Of a stretch of DNA of 19,075 nucleotides, positions 5,654 to 14,210 are shown in pieces. Every line of letters starts with the position of its first letter. Within the stretch, counting starts at the first letter, position 1. Source of the stretch: CAZJKO01 sp964546995 (GTDB lineage Bacteria; Bacillota_I; Bacilli_A; RF39; UBA660); assembly GCA_964546995.1 (NCBI GenBank), contig CAZJKO010000019.1:1-19075 (forward strand). Reading direction: 5' to 3'. A model generated the notes under the pieces. It was not told the origin of the DNA, made no database searches, and worked only from the letters and a program-made list of their open reading frames with translations. The position numbers and the translations under genes were made by a program.

Positions 5654-8123
5654 CTACTTTAATACCGTTTTTTGAATTACATTAAAAGTACCTTGATCAC
5701 TGAATGAAATGGAATTGTTATTGTATACTTCATTTTGAGCATATATGGCATCTACTTCCATGGCTGTAGCGTCATTATACTCTTCTGTATACTCAGGTGT
5801 AAATGTTATGTTACTATCATCGTCGTTTGAGAGTTCCATATCTAAGCTACTATCCATTTTGGCAACATTGTTTGTCACAATCATCGTTTCATTTTCATGA
5901 ACTGTTTCGTCGTATATTTGTTCATTAAAATGATTTTGTTCAGACTGTTCATCTGATAATGTAACTTGATCGTTTGTTACATGTGATTCAGCATAGAAAT
6001 CTTCTTCATTTGATGATGTTTCTAAATTATCATTTTCTAATACAACCTGATCATTTGCTGTATTTGATTCTATTAATACGTTGTCTTCATCGCTGAATGA
6101 TTCTTCTATATCGTATTCTGTTGTGACATGATCAACTTCTGTACTTGTCGTTTCGTATGAAATACTATCAGTTGGAGGTTCGCCTAAATCTTCTTCCCAT
6201 ATAACTTGATCATCGGTTATATTTTCAGTAAATAAAGGTGTATCATCACTTAATACTGGTTCCATACTTCGTGTTTTCATCAATGCATGTTGTTCTATCA
6301 AATCTATTTCTTCTTGAGTTCCTGCATCATTTGATTCCTCATCGATATCACCATCTAATGAATCATTATCAAATGTTTTGGTATTGATAGCAGATGTTTC
6401 TCCATTTGGATCTTTTGTTTCCTCTTCATCACCTGTCGGTGGTGTTTCTGGATCTTTTGTTTCTCCTTCATCACCTGTTGGTGGTGTTTCTGGATCTTTT
6501 GTTTCTCCTTCATCACTTGTTGGTGGTGTTNNNNNNNNNNNNNNNNNNNNNNNNNNNNNNNNNNNNNNNNNNNNNNNNNNNNNNNNNNNNNNNNNNNNNN
6601 NNNNNNNNNNNNNNNNNNNNNNNNNNNNNNTTTGTTTCTCCTTCATCACTTGTTGGTGGTGTTTCTGGATCCTTTGTTTCTCCTTCATCACCTGTCGGTG
6701 GTGTTTCTGGAGTAGAATCATCTTTTATCGTAAACTCAACTGTTGTATATGCATTATCGTAAGTACCATCTTCTTTTAGTACTGGATTTGATGACACGGT
6801 TACAATTACAGTTTGCCCATTTCCATTGTCATAAGTAAACGTATCGGTATACGATTGTGGTGTTGCTCCTGTATAGTTTTTAACAATCGATTGACGTAAT
6901 GCAGAAGCTGTTGCTCCTGACGTCATGCTTGTCTTCGCTTGATCTGATAGAAGTGTATTGAATTCTACACTGTATCTAAAGGCAGAGAACATGTATCCTG
7001 TTGTACTATAGAAATGTACACGGATCGATTCACTGTTATTGGCGAAGTTGTAAGCAACGTCTTTAATCCAATCATATACTCTTAAACTTCGTTGGGCGCT
7101 ATCTGCTACAGTACCATTCATAGTAACTACTTTATTTAGAACATCATTTATATTATGATTACTTTTTTCTGCGATGTAATTTTTAACTAGCATTGCTGTT
7201 TCTTCATCGAAGAAGTACGTTTTTAAATAATATTCTAGTGCTACTTCTAATTCTTCTTCCGTCGTTGCGGTAAAGTACATATAAGGTACTGAATTTTCAT
7301 TTGTTCTAGCATAACCAATAAAGTTTTCGTAGAGCTTTCCTTGCAAGGTGTATTTACCATTCGTTTCTGATAAATTGACATCTAATCCTTGCAATGTCTT
7401 GCCCGTTTTGGTACTTGCTAAGAAATAGTTTTCATTATATAGATCGTAAACTTGTTCTACATAATTATCTACTTCGTTCGCATATTCCCCTTTGTGCGTG
7501 CCGATCCATTTAACAAATGCATCGTATACTTCTTTTAATGTACCACTAACTTGAATTGTACTCTTTGTATAATCGATTGGTTCTTTATTTGGGTGAGCTT
7601 CATAATATTGATTTAGCGTTCCTCCATCAAATCCCATTTTTCGATATACAAACTTACTTTCTCCATCAGATTGTTCATATATTGTAATTGGGACGTAGAC
7701 CATTCCATTATTTTTTAATGAGCTACTATAGACATTACAAGTCATGGTTACTTGTTCTGAAGTCATTGTTCCATCTGTATATGTGTATTCATTTCGTCCA
7801 GATGTAACAACGCACTCATCAGGAATATTCAAGGTATAAGTATCTCTTTTATTTGCCTCTGTAATTGGCGTTATTTGATCATTTCGATCAAATGTTACTA
7901 ATAAATTGACATAATCATGATCGGAGCCTGTTTGTTCATAAAGACTCAGGGCATTTTTATGTAGTCTATTTAAGTTGGAGCCATACTTTAACGATTCTTC
8001 TTCTGTCGATTTAATCAAAAATCTAGAATTTGTATTTGGAAGAGAGGTTAAGTATATCGCTCCTAACACCAGAAAGACAAATGCTGACACCTTGCATACC
8101 AGTTTAACTTTTCCTTTTTTCAA
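5654..8123 (-). CDS. large acidic repeat-containing surface protein (interrupted by assembly gap)
   Basis: The sequence supports one gene: about 497 residues before the N run and 291 after it. An N-terminal hydrophobic segment (residues 10-28) is followed by NTNSRFL, reminiscent of SipW substrates. A globular region without a recognised family (about 40-468) precedes tandem 14-residue Pro/Thr/acidic repeats (TPPTGDEGETKDPE) across the gap, then a strongly acidic tail with about four 27-residue NDQV repeats. No LPXTG or C-terminal membrane segment is visible. The frame appears broken only because the N run is an arbitrary 100; flanking repeat phase restores it. Initiation is probably TTG at 8123, with GGGGGTG eight bases upstream; the nearby ATG at 8127 is out of frame and stops at once. 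It is the last gene of the cluster, 16 bases after the second TasA-like gene, so likely an exported fibre accessory or matrix protein. Confidence 0.82.
5891..6211 (-). repeat. four divergent 27-residue acidic repeats
   Basis: In the C-terminal tail of the repeat protein, DQV-like cores (DQVIW, DHVTT, DQVVL, DQVTL) recur at spacings of 26, 27 and 27 residues, each followed by Glu/Asp/Asn-rich sequence ending in a YxES-like stretch. The first core is encoded at 6203-6211 and the fourth at 5963-5971. Confidence 0.7.
6408..6710 (-). repeat. 42-bp tandem repeats (14-residue PPT/acidic unit), split by the gap
   Basis: Three units lie on the low-coordinate side of the N run and two on the other, with small variations (S for G; EEE for EGE). 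They encode a Pro-, Thr- and acid-rich extended spacer. Near-identity of the units explains why the assembly failed here. Confidence 0.92.
6531..6630. other. assembly gap (100 N)
   Basis: Exactly 100 undetermined bases, a conventional placeholder and not a measured length. From the phase of the flanking 42-bp repeats the true missing length should be 9 + 42n bases, which also keeps the reading frame open. Confidence 0.97.
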
Positions 8124-8139
8124 ACATTAATCACCCCCT

Positions 8140-8802
8140 TTAATCAAGTTGTGTTGCAGAATAATCTACTTGAACAACTTTTTCAATATTGGCATTGCCA
8201 CTACTGAAATTTTGATCATCGGAAAAGTCATAATATAGGAAATTACCATATGCATCATACACTCTACTTGGTGTGTATTTTACTGTTACTCGATAAATTG
8301 TTTCGTCGATTTGTTTGGCTTCTAGTGTTCTACTTAATTCTAGTATTGCTGCACTACTGGTTGGTTTTTTATAATTTGTGGTATCTATCAAATCATAACG
8401 ACCATTTCCTACTTCGCCATAAATCGTTTTATAAGTAACATTTTGACTACTATCTTTGGTAACTTCGTCGATACCTATAATTTCAAATTTGTTATCTATA
8501 TGAAATGTTAATATAAATAGTGCCTTAGTTTCTAACTTGCTCGTATCTACTTTAAAGTAGAATGGAACGGGGGCAGTTGGACGATTATAAGAGCAGGCAG
8601 CCTCATTCTCGTAGTCCGTGCAAGTTAATTTATCTATTGTGACATCAAAGTTTTTTACTTTTGTCTCAGCACTTTGATACCAACTCGATATGTATCTTGA
8701 ATAGGTTATTACCGTAGTAAGAAGTCCAATAACAACTACATACATAAATAACCATTTATATAAATTTTTCTTAAATCTCTTACTATGTAATAAACCTTTC
8801 AT
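8140..8802 (-). CDS. divergent TasA/camelysin-like exported protein
   Basis: The 220-residue product begins with a basic stretch and one hydrophobic segment (about residues 17-33), followed by TYSRYISSWYQSAETKVKNF. This resembles the TYAxY...ARVAKW stretch of SipW-processed TasA-family proteins, so cleavage near TVITYS is likely. The rest is beta-rich, with a close Cys pair (TCTDYENEAACSY) that could form a disulfide outside the cell. It lies 18 bases after the second SipW-type peptidase gene, a pairing typical of a peptidase and its substrate. The ATG at 8802 is preferred, with GGGTG six bases upstream; a GTG three codons earlier overlaps that RBS. Likely a minor fibre subunit, anchor or initiator (compare TapA), but this role is inferred. 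Confidence 0.65.
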   Translation of the reverse strand: MKGLLHSKRFKKNLYKWLFMYVVVIGLLTTVITYSRYISSWYQSAETKVKNFDVTIDKLTCTDYENEAACSYNRPTAPVPFYFKVDTSKLETKALFILTFHIDNKFEIIGIDEVTKDSSQNVTYKTIYGEVGNGRYDLIDTTNYKKPTSSAAILELSRTLEAKQIDETIYRVTVKYTPSRVYDAYGNFLYYDFSDDQNFSSGNANIEKVVQVDYSATQLD

Positions 8803-8820
8803 TTTAGTCACCCACCTACT

Positions 8821-9399
8821 TTATTTTTTGTGTTTTAAAGTTTTGGTTTCCTTTTCTTTATTATTTAAATACTCTAAAAATTCTTTTTCCTCTTCTTCTA
8901 GAATTGGATTTCCTTCTTTGTCGACACTTAGTAAAACGCAGACTAGAATTCCAACAACTAGAATCATAATCAAAGTAAACGGACTTTTTAGAGATGCTAG
9001 GATTCTTCCGAAATTCGCAATGCGGAAAACGTATTTTCCTAAGATTTTTTCTGTCAATATTTCATCGTCTCGGGATTTATTGTTATCTCCTTTTGTGATC
9101 ACTTTATCCTCATTAATCTCAACAATGCGATGGGTTGTAAAGGATCCTTCGTTATCATAAAAAGTTACAATATCATCTTTTTGATATTCTTTTGCTTTGG
9201 TATTGATTATGATCATATCTCCGACATGGATGGTCGGTTCCATCGATCCTGATACAACTTCCAAAACAGCATATCCATTTACAGTTGCAACATCTTTATT
9301 GAGCATTTTTACGCTTATAAAGTTATAGATGTTGTAAATTACTATTAAACCTAGAAAAATTGTAATGAAAGTAAATAATACTTTTTTAAATATTTTCAT
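8821..9399 (-). CDS. sipW: SipW-type signal peptidase I (second copy)
   Basis: This 192-residue membrane protease has an N-terminal membrane segment (about residues 9-30), the nucleophile motif SGSMEP (Ser52), the TTHR motif with His90 where most bacterial enzymes have Lys, and the KGDNN..D stretch (Asp105, Asp111). The Ser/His arrangement is the ER-type signal peptidase I of SipW, which processes TasA-family proteins. A second membrane segment (about 141-158) and a charged tail follow, placing the active site outside. It lies 22 bases after the adhesin gene and 18 before the divergent TasA-like gene, so the latter is its most likely substrate. It lacks the coiled-coil tail of the other copy at 14211-14927. 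Confidence 0.9.
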   Translation of the reverse strand: MKIFKKVLFTFITIFLGLIVIYNIYNFISVKMLNKDVATVNGYAVLEVVSGSMEPTIHVGDMIIINTKAKEYQKDDIVTFYDNEGSFTTHRIVEINEDKVITKGDNNKSRDDEILTEKILGKYVFRIANFGRILASLKSPFTLIMILVVGILVCVLLSVDKEGNPILEEEEKEFLEYLNNKEKETKTLKHKK

Positions 9400-9421
9400 A
9401 AGTTTTCCCCTTTTTATCTTT

Positions 9422-12400
9422 TTATTTACATTGTCTGTTTACCGTTTGGTATTTGATACCGACGGCTAGACGGTATAACAAATCATTTTGTCCTAATTCT
9501 AGGGCTTTGTTTCCAATCATGGTATCGAGACGATCGGTGTGACCATCTTGATAATCTACCCATTTCCAATGAATCGTCATTTTAACGGTTTTTCCTTTAT
9601 CGATCGTTAAATCGGATTGAGTACTTGATGAGAAATCAAAGTCATTTTTGTATACTTCTGTATCTTCTAAAATGCCCTTTTGGTTTAGGATCCAATAATC
9701 ATCAGATGCTCCAAAATGATAATTGTTGGCTTGGTCTTTGATGATATAACCCATATTGAGGCAACCTACATTATCAATACAAATGGTTTCTTCTTTTAAT
9801 ATCAATCCTGTAATGATGATTTGATCATCCGTTTGATTGGTAATATTCATTGTATATTTTCCATTTGAACCTGGATAAATCATCTTTTCGTCGTTATACA
9901 ATTCCTTAGCTTTATCATTTTTAAATAATGGAACGTCTGATAACCACATCACTTCATCTTTGGTTACCAATTGTTCTTGATTTTCCATATTGTATACAGC
10001 AACGAAAGTTGTATCCATCGTCAAATCACTATGTCTTATAACAGTATTGGTCGTGCGATCATAAACAATCGTTTTATTCGGATCATTTTCCTTGGCATAA
10101 CCAAGAAATTCATGATACCAACATCCTCCATCGATGACTAAATATGGTTCATCATATTTTAATAAATCGATCGATTCTTCTCCTGATAATACAAATTCGT
10201 ATTCTTTGGTCAATGTGTTAAAGAAACCGCTATACGTTTGATCTGCCGTATCGAACGAACCGTCATACGCTTTTATTTTAACTAAATAACTTGGAGCAAT
10301 GTTAATTTGGATTTTAGAGTTTTCTACTTCTTGTGGAAGTGTAATCGTTTTTCCATAAGCACTACCCGTTATATGGAGAAAAGCAGTTCCTGTTCCTGTT
10401 GCTTTTACAGCAATTGGTAAAGAAGTTGGTCCTGACAACTCTCCTTTATAGCTTATCTCAATCGGTCCTTCTTTAGTGATATACACACAATTATTTGGAT
10501 TTTCAATGGAACATAGTGTAATTGAAGAAGCCGTTTCCACTTTACTGATATTTCCTGTTAAAATATCTGTCTTTAAACTAATTGCTCTACTTCCACCTTC
10601 GGTATCGGTATAACTCATATCATATTGATACTTTGTCGATGTAATCGTATAATCGTGAGCTAAGAACGTTATCGTTTTATCCACGTTAGAATTTGTTAAA
10701 TTATTGAGTGATACCGATAAGGTAGCCGTTTGCCCAGATAGTACTGTATTGTTTGGTATTAGTTTTACTTTACCTGGTTCTAGTACTTCTACTGTTATAT
10801 TACTTGGTAATACCGTTACTATCGTATTATCTTTCATTGCATCTGTTACGTTTTTAATAATTGCTCCTGTTTTTGGATCAATATCGTTTACTGCATAAGT
10901 AATAATACAATTGTTATCTTCGATGTAACATGTATCAGAAGTTGTTGTGAACTTGATTTTTCTTTCCACTTTGTATAATGCTACTTGATATATTCTCGAT
11001 GTATATCCATCTTCGGCTGTTACTTTCACATCTACGATATTTTCGCCTGGCTCTAATGTCACTTCTAATTCATTTAAATCTTTATATTCAACACCTTTAT
11101 ACCAATAGGTAACTGTTGCGTTTTTATCTTTTGGTGTTGCTGTTAATATGGTAGAAGTTGTTCCAAAGTCAAAGGTCTTTGAATAGGAATCAAGAATCGA
11201 TTCACCATCTACTGTTAATTCTTTCAATGAAGTGTCATTCGATTTTGGAGATTTTCTATTTATGATAAACGTATAAGTTCTCGTGATATTATTCGTTCCA
11301 ATTACTGTTACCGTAGCAACATTATCTCCATATTCTAGAGGTAAGTTTTTAAACTCTTCTTTCGTTGAAGGTTGTCCACGATAAGTAAAGTGAATATCTT
11401 CTGTTGTCGAACTCATTGTAAAGTCTAGTCCAAGACTTGACATATTTTCATCTACATTTATTTGATAGAAAAGCGTATTAGAATCGAATGTTGGAATCAT
11501 TTCAGCTTTGTCTCCAATGACTTTTCCATCTAATAGAATATTGCTCTCATCTTCTAATTGTTTATTGATGACTACAGTATATTCCTTTTTCGTTATTCCA
11601 TCTTCGGCAGTTACTATTATTTTGACTGTATTGTCGCCAGGCAACAATGTTAATTTACTTAAATCATCAACAGTTGTGTTGTTGAATACATATTCTACAT
11701 TTGCTTTAGTACTACTTGGTTTTGCCGTTAAACTGATGTCATTCGTATCTTTATCTACACTGAATGTATAATAAGTTTGATCTGGATCAAAGTCGATTTT
11801 TCCTAACGAATCTGTCAATTCTTTTAAATAACAGTTAGTATCTAGAACATCTTCTTTTGATTTGCGATTAATGATGACTTTGTATGTTCTCTTGCTACCA
11901 TCTTGTGCGGTAACCATAATTTTAACAGTATTTGGTCCCGTTCTTAAGTTTAGATTTGTCAATGAATTTGTAGTAATTCCGTTAAACGTATAAGATAAAG
12001 TCGCTTTTGAACTTTTTGCTTTTGCTTCTAAACTTATAGCACTTACATTTGACTCTACTTCTATTTCGTATGAAAGTTTATTTTTATCAAATTTTGGTGA
12101 TAATGTTCCTTCATTCGATGTAACAGCAAGACTCTTTAAATAATTGTTGCTCGATTTTGCTTTATCAATAACTACTTTATAGGTACTTGTCGTTTTATCT
12201 TGTGCTTCTACTGTAACTGTGATGACATTTTCACCTGTTTTTAAACTTAACTTGTTAATGTCATTTTTACTTACTTCTTGTCCATTGAAGGTATAAGAAA
12301 TAATTTTGGCACGATTACTTTGTGTTTCAGCTGTTAATTTTACTGTTCGTCTCCATGAACTAACACCAATTCTATACTCTAGTTGATTTGGATCGAACGG

Positions 12401-13273
12401 AAAGTTAATCCAAGAAAGATCCAATTTTTTCAAACGACTATTGCTTTCTTTTGGTTCTTCTACTGGTGTATTTGTTCCTGGTTTGTTGGTTCCTGGATCG
12501 ACAATGCTAGGGGCTCCAGGTTGTCCAACATTACTTGTTCTATCGTTGATCACGGATAGTTTGTATACTACTTTATACATTTCTCCATTGTAACTAAGCG
12601 ATAGTGTAATCTCCGCATTTCCTTTTTTTAAGGCTGTTACTGTTAAAACACCATTACTTGCTACTACTGCTGTTGCTACTGATTCATCACTTACTGCTAC
12701 CGATACATCTCCTGTTAAACCAATCAAGCTATATGGAATATTAATCTTGTTTCCATATGCTAAATTAATGGTTCCTGATAGTGTTTCTAAACTGATATAT
12801 TTGGTTGCAGGTCCAATTGTTACAACAGTCGTTGCTTCATATGTTTTGCCATTGGTACTTGTCTGTAACGTTACCGTTACTTTTCCTTCTTTTTTAGGAT
12901 TTACTACAACGTATCCATCGGCAACATAACAAGTTGCAATACTTGCATCACTCGTTACACACATGAAATCTTTTGGATTTATCTTTTTATATGTATATGT
13001 TAATTTCGTTTTAGAGTCACTTAATGAAATTTCAAGCTCACTCATATCAAACTTTAATTCTTTATTTCTTATTACTTCTTGATTATTCGAATCAGAGTCA
13101 ATGGGATGATTTCCTTCATTTTGGAACAAATTACCTATTTTACCCCAAAAATTGGAGGTACAACTACAACTGGTAATCAATGAAAGTAATATAATAATTA
13201 TTGCGATTAGAAAAATGATCTTTTTTCTATTATTGTTTTGTTCTTCATTTTTTCTTTGATCATTATATTCCAT
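9422..13273 (-). CDS. giant cadherin-like adhesin with a C-terminal TasA-like segment
   Basis: This 1283-residue surface protein has a charged N-terminus, a hydrophobic segment (19-35) ending in ITSC (possible lipidation at Cys36), two Ig-like segments (about 80-155 and 158-243), a Pro/Gly linker, five cadherin-like beta-sandwich repeats of about 95 residues (275-370, 374-470, 478-570, 575-672, 676-766) with the recurring GxNxVxVxVTAxDG...Y-V-I pattern, further beta-rich sequence, an InlB-repeat-like part (about 996-1096), and a C-terminal segment (about 1115-1283). That last part shares YPGSNGKYTMNIT and WKWVDYQDGHTD with the APGTKGEYTFTLT and WMWAFDTKDKDNTSD stretches of the TasA-like protein upstream. 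The ATG at 13273 is chosen because GGAG lies seven bases upstream; a longer frame to 13321 runs into an RNA hairpin. It is probably a membrane-bound adhesin that can join the fibre. Confidence 0.85.
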   Translation of the reverse strand: MEYNDQRKNEEQNNNRKKIIFLIAIIIILLSLITSCSCTSNFWGKIGNLFQNEGNHPIDSDSNNQEVIRNKELKFDMSELEISLSDSKTKLTYTYKKINPKDFMCVTSDASIATCYVADGYVVVNPKKEGKVTVTLQTSTNGKTYEATTVVTIGPATKYISLETLSGTINLAYGNKINIPYSLIGLTGDVSVAVSDESVATAVVASNGVLTVTALKKGNAEITLSLSYNGEMYKVVYKLSVINDRTSNVGQPGAPSIVDPGTNKPGTNTPVEEPKESNSRLKKLDLSWINFPFDPNQLEYRIGVSSWRRTVKLTAETQSNRAKIISYTFNGQEVSKNDINKLSLKTGENVITVTVEAQDKTTSTYKVVIDKAKSSNNYLKSLAVTSNEGTLSPKFDKNKLSYEIEVESNVSAISLEAKAKSSKATLSYTFNGITTNSLTNLNLRTGPNTVKIMVTAQDGSKRTYKVIINRKSKEDVLDTNCYLKELTDSLGKIDFDPDQTYYTFSVDKDTNDISLTAKPSSTKANVEYVFNNTTVDDLSKLTLLPGDNTVKIIVTAEDGITKKEYTVVINKQLEDESNILLDGKVIGDKAEMIPTFDSNTLFYQINVDENMSSLGLDFTMSSTTEDIHFTYRGQPSTKEEFKNLPLEYGDNVATVTVIGTNNITRTYTFIINRKSPKSNDTSLKELTVDGESILDSYSKTFDFGTTSTILTATPKDKNATVTYWYKGVEYKDLNELEVTLEPGENIVDVKVTAEDGYTSRIYQVALYKVERKIKFTTTSDTCYIEDNNCIITYAVNDIDPKTGAIIKNVTDAMKDNTIVTVLPSNITVEVLEPGKVKLIPNNTVLSGQTATLSVSLNNLTNSNVDKTITFLAHDYTITSTKYQYDMSYTDTEGGSRAISLKTDILTGNISKVETASSITLCSIENPNNCVYITKEGPIEISYKGELSGPTSLPIAVKATGTGTAFLHITGSAYGKTITLPQEVENSKIQINIAPSYLVKIKAYDGSFDTADQTYSGFFNTLTKEYEFVLSGEESIDLLKYDEPYLVIDGGCWYHEFLGYAKENDPNKTIVYDRTTNTVIRHSDLTMDTTFVAVYNMENQEQLVTKDEVMWLSDVPLFKNDKAKELYNDEKMIYPGSNGKYTMNITNQTDDQIIITGLILKEETICIDNVGCLNMGYIIKDQANNYHFGASDDYWILNQKGILEDTEVYKNDFDFSSSTQSDLTIDKGKTVKMTIHWKWVDYQDGHTDRLDTMIGNKALELGQNDLLYRLAVGIKYQTVNRQCK

Positions 13274-13298
13274 GTTGTTGACTCCTTTCTTTTTTAAG

Positions 13299-13360
13299 TT
13301 CCAAATAAGCCCATGATACATGTTGGAATCATAGGCTTATTTGGAAGTTAAATTAACTTC
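13299..13360 (-). other. long RNA stem-loop between the tasA-like and adhesin genes
   Basis: TTCCAAATAAGCC (13299-13311) pairs perfectly with GGCTTATTTGGAA (13334-13346); after one mismatch five more pairs (ATGAT/ATCAT) close a 10-base loop. A second palindrome, GAAGTTAA/TTAACTTC (13344-13360), overlaps one arm. No T run follows on the minus strand, so it is not a simple terminator. It sits between the stop of the major fibre gene and the RBS of the adhesin gene, where it could stabilise the upstream message or limit read-through. Confidence 0.7.
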
Positions 13361-13399
13361 CTTTGGTCATTTCTACCAATTATGTATCTGTTTTTCTGA

Positions 13400-14095
13400 T
13401 TAGTCTCCTGGTGTTGGAGTAACTTCAGTTGCAGCAAGTTCAGATTGTGTTACAGTAAGATTAATCTTAACAGTAATGTTTCCTTGAGCTTGTGCTAATT
13501 GCGTATCTTTTACATCGTCTGTTGTGAATGTAGGTAATACATCCCAAGCAGCATCTGATGTGTTGTCTTTATCTTTCGTATCAAAAGCCCACATCCATTC
13601 AATCTTATGTTGCTTATCACTGTGTGTTCCAGCAGCATAAACTTTTCCAGTGTATAGATTAGCTAATTCAGTAGATAATTGGTCAGCGTTTACCCAGTTT
13701 CCTCCATCAACACGGAAGAAGATTGGATCATAACCTTCCATTTTAATTCCATTTGTTACATTAGCACTTAGTGCAACTGTATAGTTTGTTTCTGTTTCTC
13801 CTGTAAGAGTGAATGTATATTCTCCCTTTGTACCTGGAGCAACAACTTTAACACCTGCAGTTACATCAGTTTTTGTAGCATCATCTTTTGCTTCATAAGA
13901 ATCTTTAAATAAATCGATGTTAATTTCTGAATCTGTTGCAGCAGCGTTGTTAAGTTTGAATCCCCACTTAGCTACTCTTGCTTCATCAGCTAAATCGAAT
14001 TTAGATGTATATTTTGCATAAGTTCCACTTACGGAATATCCAGTTAGAACTACAGCCATTACTAATGCACCTAATACTACCATTTTCTTTTTCAT
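13400..14095 (-). CDS. TasA/camelysin-like major fibre protein
   Basis: The 231-residue product has a classic N-terminus: MKKKM, a hydrophobic core, then VSGTYAKYTSKFDLADEARVAKW, the signature of TasA/CalY proteins, cut by SipW after about Ala27. The mature part is beta-rich, with an APGTKGEYTFTL strand region and the WMWAFDTKDKDNTSD segment, and ends in a Thr/Pro tail (EVTPTPGD). TasA proteins polymerise into extracellular fibres of the biofilm matrix. I chose the ATG at 14095: AGGGGGAGGTG, the strongest RBS in the cluster, lies six bases upstream, and the GTG at 14104 is inside it. The gene follows a SipW-type peptidase and is flanked by RNA hairpins on both sides, as expected for the most abundant product. 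Mature residues lack Cys. Confidence 0.88.
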   Translation of the reverse strand: MKKKMVVLGALVMAVVLTGYSVSGTYAKYTSKFDLADEARVAKWGFKLNNAAATDSEINIDLFKDSYEAKDDATKTDVTAGVKVVAPGTKGEYTFTLTGETETNYTVALSANVTNGIKMEGYDPIFFRVDGGNWVNADQLSTELANLYTGKVYAAGTHSDKQHKIEWMWAFDTKDKDNTSDAAWDVLPTFTTDDVKDTQLAQAQGNITVKINLTVTQSELAATEVTPTPGD

Positions 14096-14126
14096 TTGTT
14101 TCACCTCCCCCTACATGTTTTCTATC

Positions 14127-14196
14127 ATGCATAACTATGCATAGGAAGAACATAATAGCTTCCTAATCTATATAAACTCTTTTATTTGAGAGTTTA
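14127..14196 (-). other. three stem-loops in the leader of the tasA-like gene
   Basis: The 115-base gap between the first SipW-type gene and the TasA-like gene holds three inverted repeats: TAAACTCT/AGAGTTTA (14173-14196), TAGGAAG/CTTCCTA (14142-14165) and ATGCAT/ATGCAT (14127-14142). No convincing sigma-A promoter is seen. They could protect or position a processed 5' end for the fibre message. Confidence 0.5.
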
Positions 14197-14210
14197 CCAT
14201 AATTAAGGGT

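Noticed and set aside
6513..6721. Apparent frameshift of the large repeat protein
   Set aside because: The change of frame equals the effect of an arbitrary 100-N placeholder; repeat phase predicts a gap length divisible by three.
6378..6779. Plus-strand open frames through the 42-bp repeats
   Set aside because: They are mirror frames of the repeat; the minus-strand frame continues into long, non-repetitive coding sequence with an RBS.
13274..13321. Longer N-terminus for the giant adhesin
   Set aside because: It would be encoded by one arm and the loop of the RNA hairpin and the RBS itself; the ATG at 13273 has well-spaced GGAG.
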